From contig NZ_JAGGRL010000001.1 in assembly GCF_018612915.1 (NCBI RefSeq), forward strand, positions 248,001 through 312,000: DNA of 64,000 bases. Direction: 5' to 3'. A program made the position numbers and the translations under genes. This document shows positions 52,231 through 59,513 of this stretch, piece after piece; position 1 is the stretch's first letter, and each line of letters starts with the position of its first letter. Under the pieces are notes generated by a model, which was not told the origin of the DNA, made no database searches, and worked only from the letters and a program-made list of their open reading frames with translations. This DNA comes from Stenotrophomonas sp. ISL-67 (GTDB lineage: Bacteria > Pseudomonadota > Gammaproteobacteria > Xanthomonadales > Xanthomonadaceae).

Positions 52231-52986
52231 TCAGATGCCGTCCAGGTCGTTATCGAACGCGTGCCAGCGGCGGCCGTCGTAGGCCTCCAGGGGCCGGAAG
52301 CGGCGCTTGTAATCCATCTTGCGGTGGTCGCGGATCCAGTAGCCCAGGTACAGGTGCGGCAGCTGTTCGCGCCGGGCCCAGGCGATCTGCTGCAGGATCG
52401 CGAACGTGCCCAGGCCCCGGTGGGTGTGGTCCGGGTCGAAGAAGGTGTAGACCGCCGACAGGCCCTGCGGGGTGACATCGGTGACCGCCACCGCGAGCAG
52501 CGGGCCGCGGTGCCCGTCGGCGGACGGCCCACGGATTTCCAGGAAGCGGCCCTGCGACCACTGCCCGATTAGGAACTGGTCGAATTCGTGCGGGCCATGT
52601 TCGTCCATCCCGCCCTGGGCGTGGCGATGGGTCAGGTAACGGTGGTACAGCGCGAACTGCTCATCGGTCTGCTCGGCGGCGACGATGCGCACTTCCAGGT
52701 CGTCGTTGCGCGCCAGGCAGCGGCGCTGGCTGCGGTCGGGTGCGAACCGGGCCACCGGCACGCGCACCGACACGCAGGCATGGCAGTTGGCGCAATGCGG
52801 GCGGTAGACCAGGTCGCCGGAGCGGCGGAAGCCCCAGCTGAGCGCCATCGGGTACAGGGTGCCGAGCCGCTGGTCATGCGGGTCCAGCACCAGATCGCGT
52901 GCAGCCCGCTCCGGCCAGTAGCCACAGGGATGGTCCCCGGTCTGGAACAGGCGCAGCTCGTCGTCGCGGTCGGTGTGGATCGCCAT
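52231..52986 (-). CDS. bpt: Aspartate/glutamate leucyltransferase (Bpt/Ate1-type)
   Basis: 251 residues. It transfers leucine from Leu-tRNA to N-terminal Asp/Glu of proteins and so directs them to the ClpS/ClpAP N-end-rule pathway. Family motifs are [17 protein letters not shown] (about 20-36), the Cys cluster [14 protein letters not shown], the GNAT-like [26 protein letters not shown] and [14 protein letters not shown]. Full length. The ATG at 52986 was chosen from the conserved start region. It lies 37 bases downstream of nothing co-directional except the EEP gene it precedes (stop 52231, EEP start 52193), so the two may be co-transcribed. Confidence 0.93.
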   Translation of the reverse strand: MAIHTDRDDELRLFQTGDHPCGYWPERAARDLVLDPHDQRLGTLYPMALSWGFRRSGDLVYRPHCANCHACVSVRVPVARFAPDRSQRRCLARNDDLEVRIVAAEQTDEQFALYHRYLTHRHAQGGMDEHGPHEFDQFLIGQWSQGRFLEIRGPSADGHRGPLLAVAVTDVTPQGLSAVYTFFDPDHTHRGLGTFAILQQIAWARREQLPHLYLGYWIRDHRKMDYKRRFRPLEAYDGRRWHAFDNDLDGI

Positions 52987-53141
52987 GTCCACAGCATAGC
53001 GCCGGGGCGTCGCAGGCGCCGCGACTGTCTGGCAAATGAACACGACCGGTGGCGGTGTCAACGCCGGCAGCGTCCGCGCGTTTTCTCTCCCGTGGGTGCC
53101 AACGCACCGCACGCAGTTTCCCCCAACCACCGGAGTGACCC

Positions 53142-53681
53142 ATGCGCAACCGCAAACCCCTTCTGCTGCTGGCCCTGCTGATGACCACCGGCGCTGCCGG
53201 CCTGGCGGTGGCTGCCGATACCCCGGCCCCGGCGGCCAAGCCGGACCGCGTGAAGCTCGATACCAACGGCGACGGTTTCATCGACCGCACCGAAGCGGCC
53301 AAGGCCCCGCGCCTGGCTGGGAAGTTCGACAGCCTGGACATCAACAAGGACGGCAAGCTGTCGCGCGGGGAAATGCCGCGCTGGCACGGCAAGCGCCATG
53401 GGCGCGGCCCCGGTGGCGGGCATGAGCGCCTGGAAACGCTGGACGCGAACAAGGACGGCCGGATCAGCCGCGAGGAAGCCAAGGCCGACCCGCGCCTGGC
53501 GGCCCGCTTCGACCAGATGGATATCAACAAGGACGGCTACCTGGACAAGGCCGACCGCGAGCTGGGAATGAAGCAGCACCGTGACGCGTGGTTTGCTGCG
53601 GCCGATACCAACAAGGACGGGCAGCTCAGCAAGGCCGAATTCGATGCGGCCAAGGGTCCGTTCGGTGGCCTGCGGAAATAA
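53142..53681 (+). CDS. Secreted EF-hand calcium-binding protein
   Basis: 179 residues. Signal peptide 1-25 (GLAVAADTP). Five EF-hand-type DxNxDGxIxxxE loops start at Asp40, Asp66, Asp101, Asp127 and Asp155 (for example [24 protein letters not shown]). Between loops 2 and 3 is a His/Gly/Arg-rich stretch ([15 protein letters not shown]) that might bind metal. Prokaryotic proteins of this plan (calsymin/EFh-type) are periplasmic calcium buffers or sensors; the partner is unknown. It is divergent from bpt. Confidence 0.85.
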   Translation: MRNRKPLLLLALLMTTGAAGLAVAADTPAPAAKPDRVKLDTNGDGFIDRTEAAKAPRLAGKFDSLDINKDGKLSRGEMPRWHGKRHGRGPGGGHERLETLDANKDGRISREEAKADPRLAARFDQMDINKDGYLDKADRELGMKQHRDAWFAAADTNKDGQLSKAEFDAAKGPFGGLRK

Positions 53682-53683
53682 CG

Positions 53684-53708
53684 GTAGCGCCGGCCGTTGG
53701 CCGGCTGC
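53684..53708 (+). repeat. SMAG/REP palindrome
   Basis: GTAGCGCCGGCCGTTGGCCGGC copy starting three bases after the EF-hand gene's TAA stop. Confidence 0.82.
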
Positions 53709-53719
53709 TTTTCGTTCCG

Positions 53720-53945
53720 AGGTCATGAACCCTGACGGGCGGCTTCGGATGGTGTAAACGCCGGGGCGATGGTCGTGATCGTTGCGTGACAGCTTTCGGA
53801 CGCATGGGCCGCGCTGCGCGCGGTGTCCGGCCAACGTTATGCCCGCCGTCCTGGCGGGCACCCTTCGGGCCGTCGCTACGCGACGTTGAGAACGGCTCCT
53901 GCCGTTCTCTTCGGGGCTACGAATTTTTACGTGGCCATTGGGATT
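53720..53945. repeat. Intergenic repeat element, copy A (hairpin-rich)
   Basis: Shares with copy B (55474-55618) an opening block GGTCATGAAC...GGCTTCGGAT...TAAACGCCGG and a closing block CTACGAATT-TTACGTG. Between them lie serial hairpins: CCGCGC-TGC-GCGCGG, TGCCCGCC/GGCGGGCA (53840-53860), CGTCGC-TAC-GCGACG (53871-53885), and GAGAACGGC/GCCGTTCTC (53888-53909). No credible gene lies in 53682-54072. Confidence 0.6.
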
Positions 53946-54004
53946 GGGATCAATCAACCAGCGGCCACGAACATTTCCGGTCGTTCAACCACCGGGATGG
54001 GTCG

Positions 54005-54028
54005 GTAGCGCCGGCCGTTGGCCGGCCC
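54005..54028 (+). repeat. SMAG/REP palindrome
   Basis: GTAGCGCCGGCCGTTGGCCGGCC copy downstream of the sigma-factor gene. Confidence 0.82.
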
Positions 54029-54072
54029 ACGCGGCCTGCGATGGGCCACGAATGGATCGACACCCTTCCTCC

Positions 54073-55287
54073 TCAGAACATCCCGCGCGCGCGTGCCATG
54101 GCGATTACCACGCCGATCACCGCCAGGTTGGTCACCACCAATGCGGGTCGCCCGTACATGGACTGATATTTCCAGTTCGGTCCGCTGCGGCCATGGCGTG
54201 CGGCATCGCGCGCGATCATCGGGGCCATGATCCGTTGCAGTGGCACCAGGCACTGGTAGTTCACCAGGCCGGTTCCCAGCACCATCGCGATCAGCGCCCA
54301 GTACGGCGGGGCCTGCAACAGCGTCAGGGCGAGCACGGTCATGCAGACCAGCATCGCGGTGAAGGTGCTGTAGTGCACGAAGCGATGCACTGCGGCGCGC
54401 TCGGCGGGCGTTTCGGTGTAGCAGAGCAGGTAGCGTCCACCGAGGTAGCTGCCGACCACGCCGCCGATGATGCCGGCGATCGCCACCGTCCAGCCGACCC
54501 CGGGGGTGAGCAGGTGGCTCTGGGTGGCGGCGGCGCCCAACGAGCCCATGGCCGCACCGCCGGACAGGCTGGCACCGCCCAGGCCGATCTTGCTGCTGCC
54601 CACGCCCACGCTGGTGCCCAACAGGATGGCGGCGCTTGCCGTGCCCGGTGCAGCCACCATCACCATTGAAACAACCGCGGTGGCGAAGGCCGCGCTGGGC
54701 GCGCTGCCGCGCGCGAACTCGCCGAAGCGGCGCAGCATTTCCCCGCGCACGCTGGCGCGCGCCCGCGACAGGCGCTTGCGCACGGCGGCGTCGCTCAGGC
54801 CAAGCAGGTTGGCCACCTGCTGCGAGCTCTGGCCCTCGCGGTAGTACAGCAGCAGGGTTTCGCGGCCGTCCTCGGGCAACGCGGAAATGATCTCTTCGGC
54901 GGCCAGTTCTTCCTCCGCCCGCTGCAGGTACTCCGGCGCGGAGGGGCTGGGGTCGGCCGCCATGCTGATCGCGATCTCGGCCGCGTCGCCAGACAGCGGC
55001 CGGCCGCGGTTGGCGCGCAGCCAATCACGGGCCAGGTTGCGGGTGATCTGGCGCAGCCAGGGCAGGAAGCTGGCGTGGCTGTGCAGCTGGTTGAGCTGTT
55101 GCCAGCCCTTGATGAAGGCTTCCTGCGCGATGTCCTCGCTGGCCTGCACGTCGCGGGTGATCGCCAGCGCGATCGCGGTCACGGTGTTCTGGCAGGCCAG
55201 CACGATGCGCCCGTAAGACTGCTGGCAACCGCCGGCGGCGGCGGGCAGTTCGCGGTCCAGCGTGTCGGTCAGTGGCAGCGCGGTCAT
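54073..55287 (-). CDS. ECF-like sigma factor fused to a polytopic membrane domain
   Basis: 404 residues. Sigma-70 region 2 spans about 25-95 (ITRDVQASEDIAQEAFIKGWQQL, FLPWLRQITRNLARDWLR) and region 4 about 133-185 (ALPEDGRETLLLYYREGQSSQQVANLLGLSDAAVRKRLSRAR), an intact -35-binding HTH. From residue ~197 to the end there are five hydrophobic segments (about 199-223, 264-284, 308-325, 329-347, 382-398) with polar loops, so the factor is tethered to the inner membrane by its own C-terminus. No separate anti-sigma gene is adjacent; release by proteolysis or regulation in cis is a natural hypothesis. The ATG at 55287 was chosen; MM codons at 55314/55317 and a GTG at 55437 (through 21-bp repeats) are alternatives. 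Confidence 0.82.
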   Translation of the reverse strand: MTALPLTDTLDRELPAAAGGCQQSYGRIVLACQNTVTAIALAITRDVQASEDIAQEAFIKGWQQLNQLHSHASFLPWLRQITRNLARDWLRANRGRPLSGDAAEIAISMAADPSPSAPEYLQRAEEELAAEEIISALPEDGRETLLLYYREGQSSQQVANLLGLSDAAVRKRLSRARASVRGEMLRRFGEFARGSAPSAAFATAVVSMVMVAAPGTASAAILLGTSVGVGSSKIGLGGASLSGGAAMGSLGAAATQSHLLTPGVGWTVAIAGIIGGVVGSYLGGRYLLCYTETPAERAAVHRFVHYSTFTAMLVCMTVLALTLLQAPPYWALIAMVLGTGLVNYQCLVPLQRIMAPMIARDAARHGRSGPNWKYQSMYGRPALVVTNLAVIGVVIAMARARGMF

Positions 55288-55347
55288 GGCGTCGGTCCCG
55301 GTGGGTGGTGACATCATGACGGGGTGGGGTGGGGAATGTGACCGGGG

Positions 55348-55430
55348 GGTGGGAACCGGACCCGTGCGGTGGGAACCGGGACCCGTGCGGTGGGAACCGG
55401 GACCCGTGCGGTGGGAATCGGGACCCGTGC
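55348..55430. repeat. Four tandem 21-bp repeats upstream of the sigma gene
   Basis: Units 55348-55367 (20 bp), 55368-55388, 55389-55409 and 55410-55430 each read GGTGGGAACCGGGACCCGTGC with one deletion and one C-to-T change. The unit is a multiple of three and stays open in the sigma-gene frame (a Ser-His-Arg-Thr-Gly-Pro-Gly heptad), so it is either 5' leader DNA or an alternative N-terminal extension. It is a likely hypervariable site. Confidence 0.85.
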
Positions 55431-55438
55431 GGGGCACC

Positions 55439-55465
55439 GTAGAGCCACGCCCTGCGTGGCTGCTC
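55439..55465 (+). repeat. SMAG/REP palindrome
   Basis: GTAGAGCCACGCCCTGCGTGGCTGC copy directly after the 21-bp tandem repeats. Confidence 0.82.
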
Positions 55466-55473
55466 TCCGTTCA

Positions 55474-55618
55474 GTGGTCATGAACGCCTGAAAGAGGGCT
55501 TCGGATCCTCTAAACGCCGGACAGGTATTCGACGCGGTGGGTGGGCGTCTTCGGACCCTTGTGCCGCGCTGGCGCGCGGTTGCCGACTAACAGTCGGCAC
55601 TACGAATTGTTACGTGCG
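55474..55618. repeat. Intergenic repeat element, copy B
   Basis: Same opening and closing blocks as copy A at 53720-53945, with a shorter middle. The middle holds CCGCGC/GCGCGG and a perfect 19-nt triloop hairpin TGCCGACT-AAC-AGTCGGCA (55581-55599) that is itself a reverse GTAG-type REP. The gap 55288-55678 otherwise contains only the tandem repeats, one SMAG copy and the sigma promoter. Confidence 0.6.
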
Positions 55619-55678
55619 CAGGGAGATCCGGATACGTCACCACGTGCGCCGGTGACGTGCCAGGCGCGTCTGGCACGC

Positions 55679-56188
55679 TTACGGTTGTTCGACCGGCTGG
55701 ATGCGAACCCGGACCTCTTCTTCTTCCTGCGCCGGCGGCGGGGCTGCCGGGCTCTGCGGCTGTACCTGCTGCGGCGGCGTTGTCGGCGCAGTGGGGGCGC
55801 TGCGGTGGCGCATCACCACCACCATCGCCACGGCGGCGATGATCAGCAGCAGGCCGATGCGGATGCGCCAGGCCCAGTTGCGGCGCGGGGCCACGTCAGC
55901 GGCCTGGTCGCGGAAGGCGAATTCGGCGGTGGGGTGGTCGCGCCGGGTGGTTTCCAACAGGCGGGCGTCGCGCAGGATTTCGCGCGCGCGCGGCTGGTCG
56001 TTGGCGTGTACCACCCACAGGGTGGGGTGGGTGGTGGCCTTGCTGGTGTCCAGGTAACTGAACTGGCTGCCGCGCTTGCTGTGGTACGAGCGCCCGTTGG
56101 TGATGCGCACCTCGATGCCGGCATCGCGCAGCAGCTTGGCCACGCCTTCCACGGTTTCCACGCGCTGGCTGGTGAAGATCTGACGCAT
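55679..56188 (-). CDS. DUF2007-like signal-transducing membrane protein
   Basis: 169 residues. The N-terminal ~75 residues (VETVEGVAKLLRDAGIEVRITNG, PTLWVVHANDQPRAREIL) resemble the PII-like DUF2007 putative signal-transducing domain. A hydrophilic linker, one membrane span at about 108-125 (IGLLLIIAAVAMVVVM) and a Pro/Gln/Glu tail (EEEEVRVRIQPVEQP) follow. The topology suggests a cytosolic domain anchored to the inner membrane. The role is unknown. It ends an apparent operon with tesB (six-base gap). Confidence 0.6.
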   Translation of the reverse strand: MRQIFTSQRVETVEGVAKLLRDAGIEVRITNGRSYHSKRGSQFSYLDTSKATTHPTLWVVHANDQPRAREILRDARLLETTRRDHPTAEFAFRDQAADVAPRRNWAWRIRIGLLLIIAAVAMVVVMRHRSAPTAPTTPPQQVQPQSPAAPPPAQEEEEVRVRIQPVEQP

Positions 56189-56194
56189 ATCGAA

Positions 56195-57103
56195 TTATTC
56201 CCTGGCCGGTACGGCGGCGGCCGCGGCACTGTCATCCACCACGCGGATCAAGCCTTCCTGCGCGGTGCTGGCAACGAGCATGCCGTTGCGGGTGAAGAAC
56301 TGGCCACGCGCGAGCCCGCGCGAATCCTGTGCGCTGGGACTATCCAGCGAATACAGCAGCCAGTCGTCGGCACGGAACGGGCGATGGAACCAGATCGCAT
56401 GGTCCAGCGAGGCCATCTGCACGTGCGGCTGGTAGTAGCTGATGCCGTGCGGGAAGGTCGCGGTGCCGAGCAGGTGGAAGTCCGACGCATAGGCCAGCAG
56501 CGCCTGGTGCAGTTCGGGCGCATCGCCGACTTTTTCATTCAGGCGCAGCCACACCTGGTGGTAGGGCGGGCGCTTGGGCGGGTGCAGTTCATCGCGCGGG
56601 TACACGTGGCGGAACTCGAACGGGCCGCCACGCGACAGCCAGCGCTGCACCTTGATCGGCAGCCGCTCCAGCACTTCCGGCGGCAACGGGCGGTTCGGTT
56701 CGATGTCTTCCGGCTGTGGCACCTCCGGCATCTTGTGCTGGTGTTCGGCACCGGTTTCGGCCTGCTGGAACGAGGCCGCGCAGAAGAAGATCACCTTGCC
56801 GTGCTGGATCGCGGTGACCCGGCGCACGGAGAAGCTGCCGCCATCGCGGGTGCGGTCCACGTCGTACACGATCGGATGGTCGATGTTGCCGGCGCGCAGG
56901 AAATAGGCGTGCAGCGAATGCACATGCCGGCCGTTCTCGACCGTGGCCTGCGCCGCGGACAGCGCCTGGCCCAGCACCTGGCCGCCAAAGACATATTTGG
57001 TGCCGATGTCGCGGCTCTGCCCCCGGAACAGGTTGTCTTCCAGGCGCTCGAGCGTGAGCAGGTCGATCAGCTCGGAAACGACGGGTTCGTGCGGCTGGGA
57101 CAA
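56195..57103 (-). CDS. tesB: Acyl-CoA thioesterase II
   Basis: 302 residues, double-hotdog TesB. It hydrolyses medium- and long-chain acyl-CoA. Family motifs are LEDNLFRGQSRDIGTKYVFGGQVLGQAL at the start, RAGNIDHPIVYDVDRTRDGGSFSVRRV, and SLDHAIWFHRPFRADDWLLYSLDSPSAQDSRGLARGQFFTRNG near the end, including the Asp, Thr/Ser and Gln of the catalytic triad. The start must be TTG at 57103 (no in-frame ATG is available upstream or nearby). First gene of a two-gene unit with the DUF2007-like gene. Confidence 0.92.
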   Translation of the reverse strand: MSQPHEPVVSELIDLLTLERLEDNLFRGQSRDIGTKYVFGGQVLGQALSAAQATVENGRHVHSLHAYFLRAGNIDHPIVYDVDRTRDGGSFSVRRVTAIQHGKVIFFCAASFQQAETGAEHQHKMPEVPQPEDIEPNRPLPPEVLERLPIKVQRWLSRGGPFEFRHVYPRDELHPPKRPPYHQVWLRLNEKVGDAPELHQALLAYASDFHLLGTATFPHGISYYQPHVQMASLDHAIWFHRPFRADDWLLYSLDSPSAQDSRGLARGQFFTRNGMLVASTAQEGLIRVVDDSAAAAAVPARE

Positions 57104-57162
57104 GGGGATGGCCAGAGGGTTTGACGGAAGCGAATTATACCGGGGCGATCACGGGTTCATGC

Positions 57163-57396
57163 GGGCCGGCCAACGGCCGGCGCTACCAGGATTTCTGGCC
57201 TGCGGATGGATCGGTAGCGCCGGCCGTTGGCCGGCCCAGGCGGTGCGTCGGGTGGAGAGCCCCCGGAGTCCGGGGGCGGCCGCGAAGCGGCGGGGGTGTG
57301 GAAGCAACATAAGAGGGGCCCACGATCCGCCGTGCGGATTGTGGGGCGGCAGCGCGCATGCGATGACGCGTACCCGCCGGCCGTTGGCCGGCCCTG
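57163..57396. repeat. SMAG pair plus serial hairpin cluster
   Basis: A reverse SMAG (57163-57186) and a forward SMAG (57214-57237) face each other. They are followed by a perfect 19-nt hairpin GCCCCCGG-AGT-CCGGGGGC, then GCCGC-GAA-GCGGC, a ~10-bp stem around ATCCGC-CGT-GCGGAT, and a degenerate GTAC-headed REP near 57369-57394. The gap 57104-57413 holds no gene. Confidence 0.7.
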
Positions 57397-57413
57397 GGAA
57401 ACCGTCCGGGCCG

Positions 57414-58193
57414 TCACCCTTTCCCCAGCCGTGCCGCCAGCGCGTGCAACGCATTCTGCGCATCCGGCGCGAACCACGCGTCCACGAACCGATGCAGCTG
57501 GATCAGCTCCGGGTCCAGCGCTTCATGCAGGTCGGCCCGGGCCGTGGCTCGGGTCAGCAGCATCGGCTGGCGCGGCTGGGCCAGCAGCCGCTGCAGCCAG
57601 GCCAGTGCCCGTGGCACCACCTGGTCGCCGTCGGCCAGCTCGTCCACCAGCCCGATCTGCAGCGCCTGTTCGGCGGGCACCAAGGCCCCCGTGGTCAGCA
57701 GGACCCCGGCCCGGTGTGGCCCGACCGCGCGGCGCAACAGCCGCTGGATGCCCTCCGGCGCCACCAGCCCAACCTGCACCTCGTTCAGCCCGATCGCATA
57801 TGGCTTCGCCGGATCCACGCTGCGCGCCATCACCCGGTAATCGCAGCACAGCGCCAGCACGCAGCCGCCGGCCGGGGAATGCCCGGTCAACGCGGCCACC
57901 ACCGGAATGCGGCTCTGCGCGATGGTGCGCACCGCGCCGAAGAACGCATTCCAGCTGTCCAGCAGCTTGTGCTTGTCGTCGCCGTGCGAGAGCAGGTGTG
58001 GCACGTCCATGCCGCCGGTGAAGACCCGTTCGCTGCCCGAGAGGATGATCCCGTGCGCGTCTTCGGTCATGGCCAGATCGACCTCGTGGATCAGCTGCCG
58101 GCACAGCTCGGTATCCAGCGCATTGACTGGCGGGCGTGCCAGCCGCAGCTCACGGATGTCGCCGTGGTTGATCACCTCGATAAGCGTCGTCAT
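57414..58193 (-). CDS. Enoyl-CoA hydratase/isomerase-family protein
   Basis: 259 residues of the crotonase fold. The N-terminal RLARPPVNALDTELCRQL, the oxyanion-hole segment GSERVFTGGMDVPHLL and the second hole GHSPAGGCVLALCCDYRVM are clear. Asp/Glu acid-base residues expected near 140-150 lie in LNEVQVGLVAPEG. It may be a fatty-acid beta-oxidation hydratase/isomerase, but crotonase family members have many reactions. It is divergent from the copper-chaperone gene, with the two start codons 34 bases apart. Confidence 0.85.
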   Translation of the reverse strand: MTTLIEVINHGDIRELRLARPPVNALDTELCRQLIHEVDLAMTEDAHGIILSGSERVFTGGMDVPHLLSHGDDKHKLLDSWNAFFGAVRTIAQSRIPVVAALTGHSPAGGCVLALCCDYRVMARSVDPAKPYAIGLNEVQVGLVAPEGIQRLLRRAVGPHRAGVLLTTGALVPAEQALQIGLVDELADGDQVVPRALAWLQRLLAQPRQPMLLTRATARADLHEALDPELIQLHRFVDAWFAPDAQNALHALAARLGKG

Positions 58194-58227
58194 GCTGGGA
58201 TCTCATTGCGGGCAGGGAGCTGGAACG

Positions 58228-58659
58228 ATGATAACCAAACCATTCGTGTGCGTATTGTTGATGGTGTGTGCGGGTGCAGCATCCGCGGCCGAACCGGCCT
58301 GCGTCACCGTGGAGCAGGGCTGGGTGCGGGTGTCGCAGGGGCCGATGCCGATGTCGGCCGGCTACGGGGTGATCCGCAACAACTGCAAGGCCCCGGTAGT
58401 GGTGGTGGCGGCCGACAGCACGGCGTTCGGCGATGTATCGCTGCATCAAACCACGCTGGTGGACGGCATCAGCCGCATGCGCGCGGTGGAGCGGCTGCCG
58501 ATCGCGCCCGGCGCCAGCGCAGAACTCAAGCCCGGCGGCCTGCACCTGATGCTGATGCAGCCGCAGGCACCCCTAAGCGCCGGTGCGGTGGTTCCCCTGC
58601 AGCTGCGCCTGGAAGACGGCCGCAAGGTAGACGGCACGCTCACAGCACGCACCCCTTGA
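58228..58659 (+). CDS. PCu(A)C-type periplasmic copper chaperone
   Basis: 143 residues. Signal peptide 1-21. The copper-binding signature H-x10-M-x21-H-x-M is exact: His73, Met84, His106, Met108. Proteins of this family deliver Cu(I) in the periplasm to the CuA/CuB sites of cytochrome oxidase. No Sco or oxidase gene is adjacent. The ATG at 58228 (MITKPFVCVLLMV) was chosen; sequence further upstream is antisense to the enoyl-CoA hydratase gene. The mature part also has two Cys (CVTVEQ, NNCKAP) that could pair. Confidence 0.88.
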   Translation: MITKPFVCVLLMVCAGAASAAEPACVTVEQGWVRVSQGPMPMSAGYGVIRNNCKAPVVVVAADSTAFGDVSLHQTTLVDGISRMRAVERLPIAPGASAELKPGGLHLMLMQPQAPLSAGAVVPLQLRLEDGRKVDGTLTARTP

Positions 58660-58668
58660 GCCAACGCG

Positions 58669-58693
58669 GTAGTGCCGGCCGCTGGCCGGCAGC
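58669..58693 (+). repeat. SMAG/REP palindrome
   Basis: GTAGTGCCGGCCGCTGGCCGGC copy nine bases past the copper-chaperone stop, between convergent genes. Confidence 0.8.
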
Positions 58694-58726
58694 TCGAAAC
58701 GCGTAACGTCGGCCTATGGCCAGCCG

Positions 58727-59083
58727 TCAGCCCAGATCCACGCAGGCATTGGACAGCCGCGTTCTCTGCCCGTCCTTGGACCAGCTGAACAACACCGTCC
58801 AGGCCACGCCATCGGCCAGGCCGGTGGTATCGAAGCGGTACTCCTTCAGCGCATGCAACACGCCCATATCCACATTGCGCAGCCGCGATGAGCGGACAAT
58901 CCCCGTCTCGCGCGGCCGGCCGTCCGCATCCAGCATCACCGCCAGCTCCATGCAGCCACCCGACGGGAGTTCCCCCGCCGGGCCGCGATTTATCTGGATC
59001 TTGAACGCTGAAGTGAAGGCGCTGGCGGGCATCGGCGCGGTCGGCGTGGACACACCGATGGCCATCATCAACAAGGGCATCAT
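58727..59083 (-). CDS. TonB C-terminal-domain-like small exported protein
   Basis: 118 residues. A Met-rich hydrophobic start (MMPLLMMAIGVSTP) could be a signal sequence. The core GGCMELAVMLDADGRPRETGIVRSSRLRNVDMGVLHALKEYRFD follows the TonB C-terminal-domain pattern (strand, D-x-x-GRP turn, helix, YRF). It lacks a Pro-rich spanning region and a clear TonB anchor, so it is a stand-alone periplasmic domain. A GTG nine bases upstream (59092) is an alternative start. It lies 22 bases after the thioesterase gene, same direction. Confidence 0.6.
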   Translation of the reverse strand: MMPLLMMAIGVSTPTAPMPASAFTSAFKIQINRGPAGELPSGGCMELAVMLDADGRPRETGIVRSSRLRNVDMGVLHALKEYRFDTTGLADGVAWTVLFSWSKDGQRTRLSNACVDLG

Positions 59084-59105
59084 GCCGGCCACGTCGTCGC
59101 GTCCG

Positions 59106-59513
59106 TCAGCTGCAGGCGGCGCGCAGTGCGCCCGGCAATGGGGCGCTCTTGCCGGTCTGGGTATCCATCCACACCACCACCACGTTGCCGTCCGAATACA
59201 GCGTGCTGTCGTTCTTCTGGTCCACGATGCGGTGGCCGATGGTCACGCTGCTGTTGCCCAGGCGTTCGACGAACAGCTCCACCACGATGTCGTTGGGCCA
59301 CACGATCGGCAGGCGGTAGTTGACGTTGGTGGCCGCCACCACCGGCGCGATCCGGTCGGTCATCGCCACGCCTTCCACGCCCAGCATCCAGCGCACGCGC
59401 GCCTCTTCCAGGTAGGAAATGTACTTGGCGTTGTTGACGTGGCCCATGCTGTCCATGTCGCGCCAGCGCACGCTGATCGGTACGCGGGCAATGATCTTGT
59501 GTTCGCTGCTCAT
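59106..59513 (-). CDS. Hotdog-fold acyl-CoA thioesterase (4HBT/YbgC-type)
   Basis: 135 residues. The N-terminal [28 protein letters not shown] is the 4-hydroxybenzoyl-CoA thioesterase signature, with catalytic Asp in WRDMD and helix residues GHVNN. The rest ([28 protein letters not shown]) is the expected five-strand sheet. The substrate is unknown. The ATG shares ATGA with the uvrA stop, so it is co-translated with UvrA despite no obvious functional link. Confidence 0.87.
   Translation of the reverse strand: MSSEHKIIARVPISVRWRDMDSMGHVNNAKYISYLEEARVRWMLGVEGVAMTDRIAPVVAATNVNYRLPIVWPNDIVVELFVERLGNSSVTIGHRIVDQKNDSTLYSDGNVVVVWMDTQTGKSAPLPGALRAACS

Noticed and set aside
55348..55430. Possible CRISPR array in the 21-bp repeats
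   Set aside because: Repeats are contiguous with no unique spacers, no cas genes are near, and the repeat unit is not CRISPR-like.
57907..58227. Longer start for the copper chaperone
   Set aside because: That stretch is antisense to the enoyl-CoA hydratase gene; the signal peptide begins at 58228.
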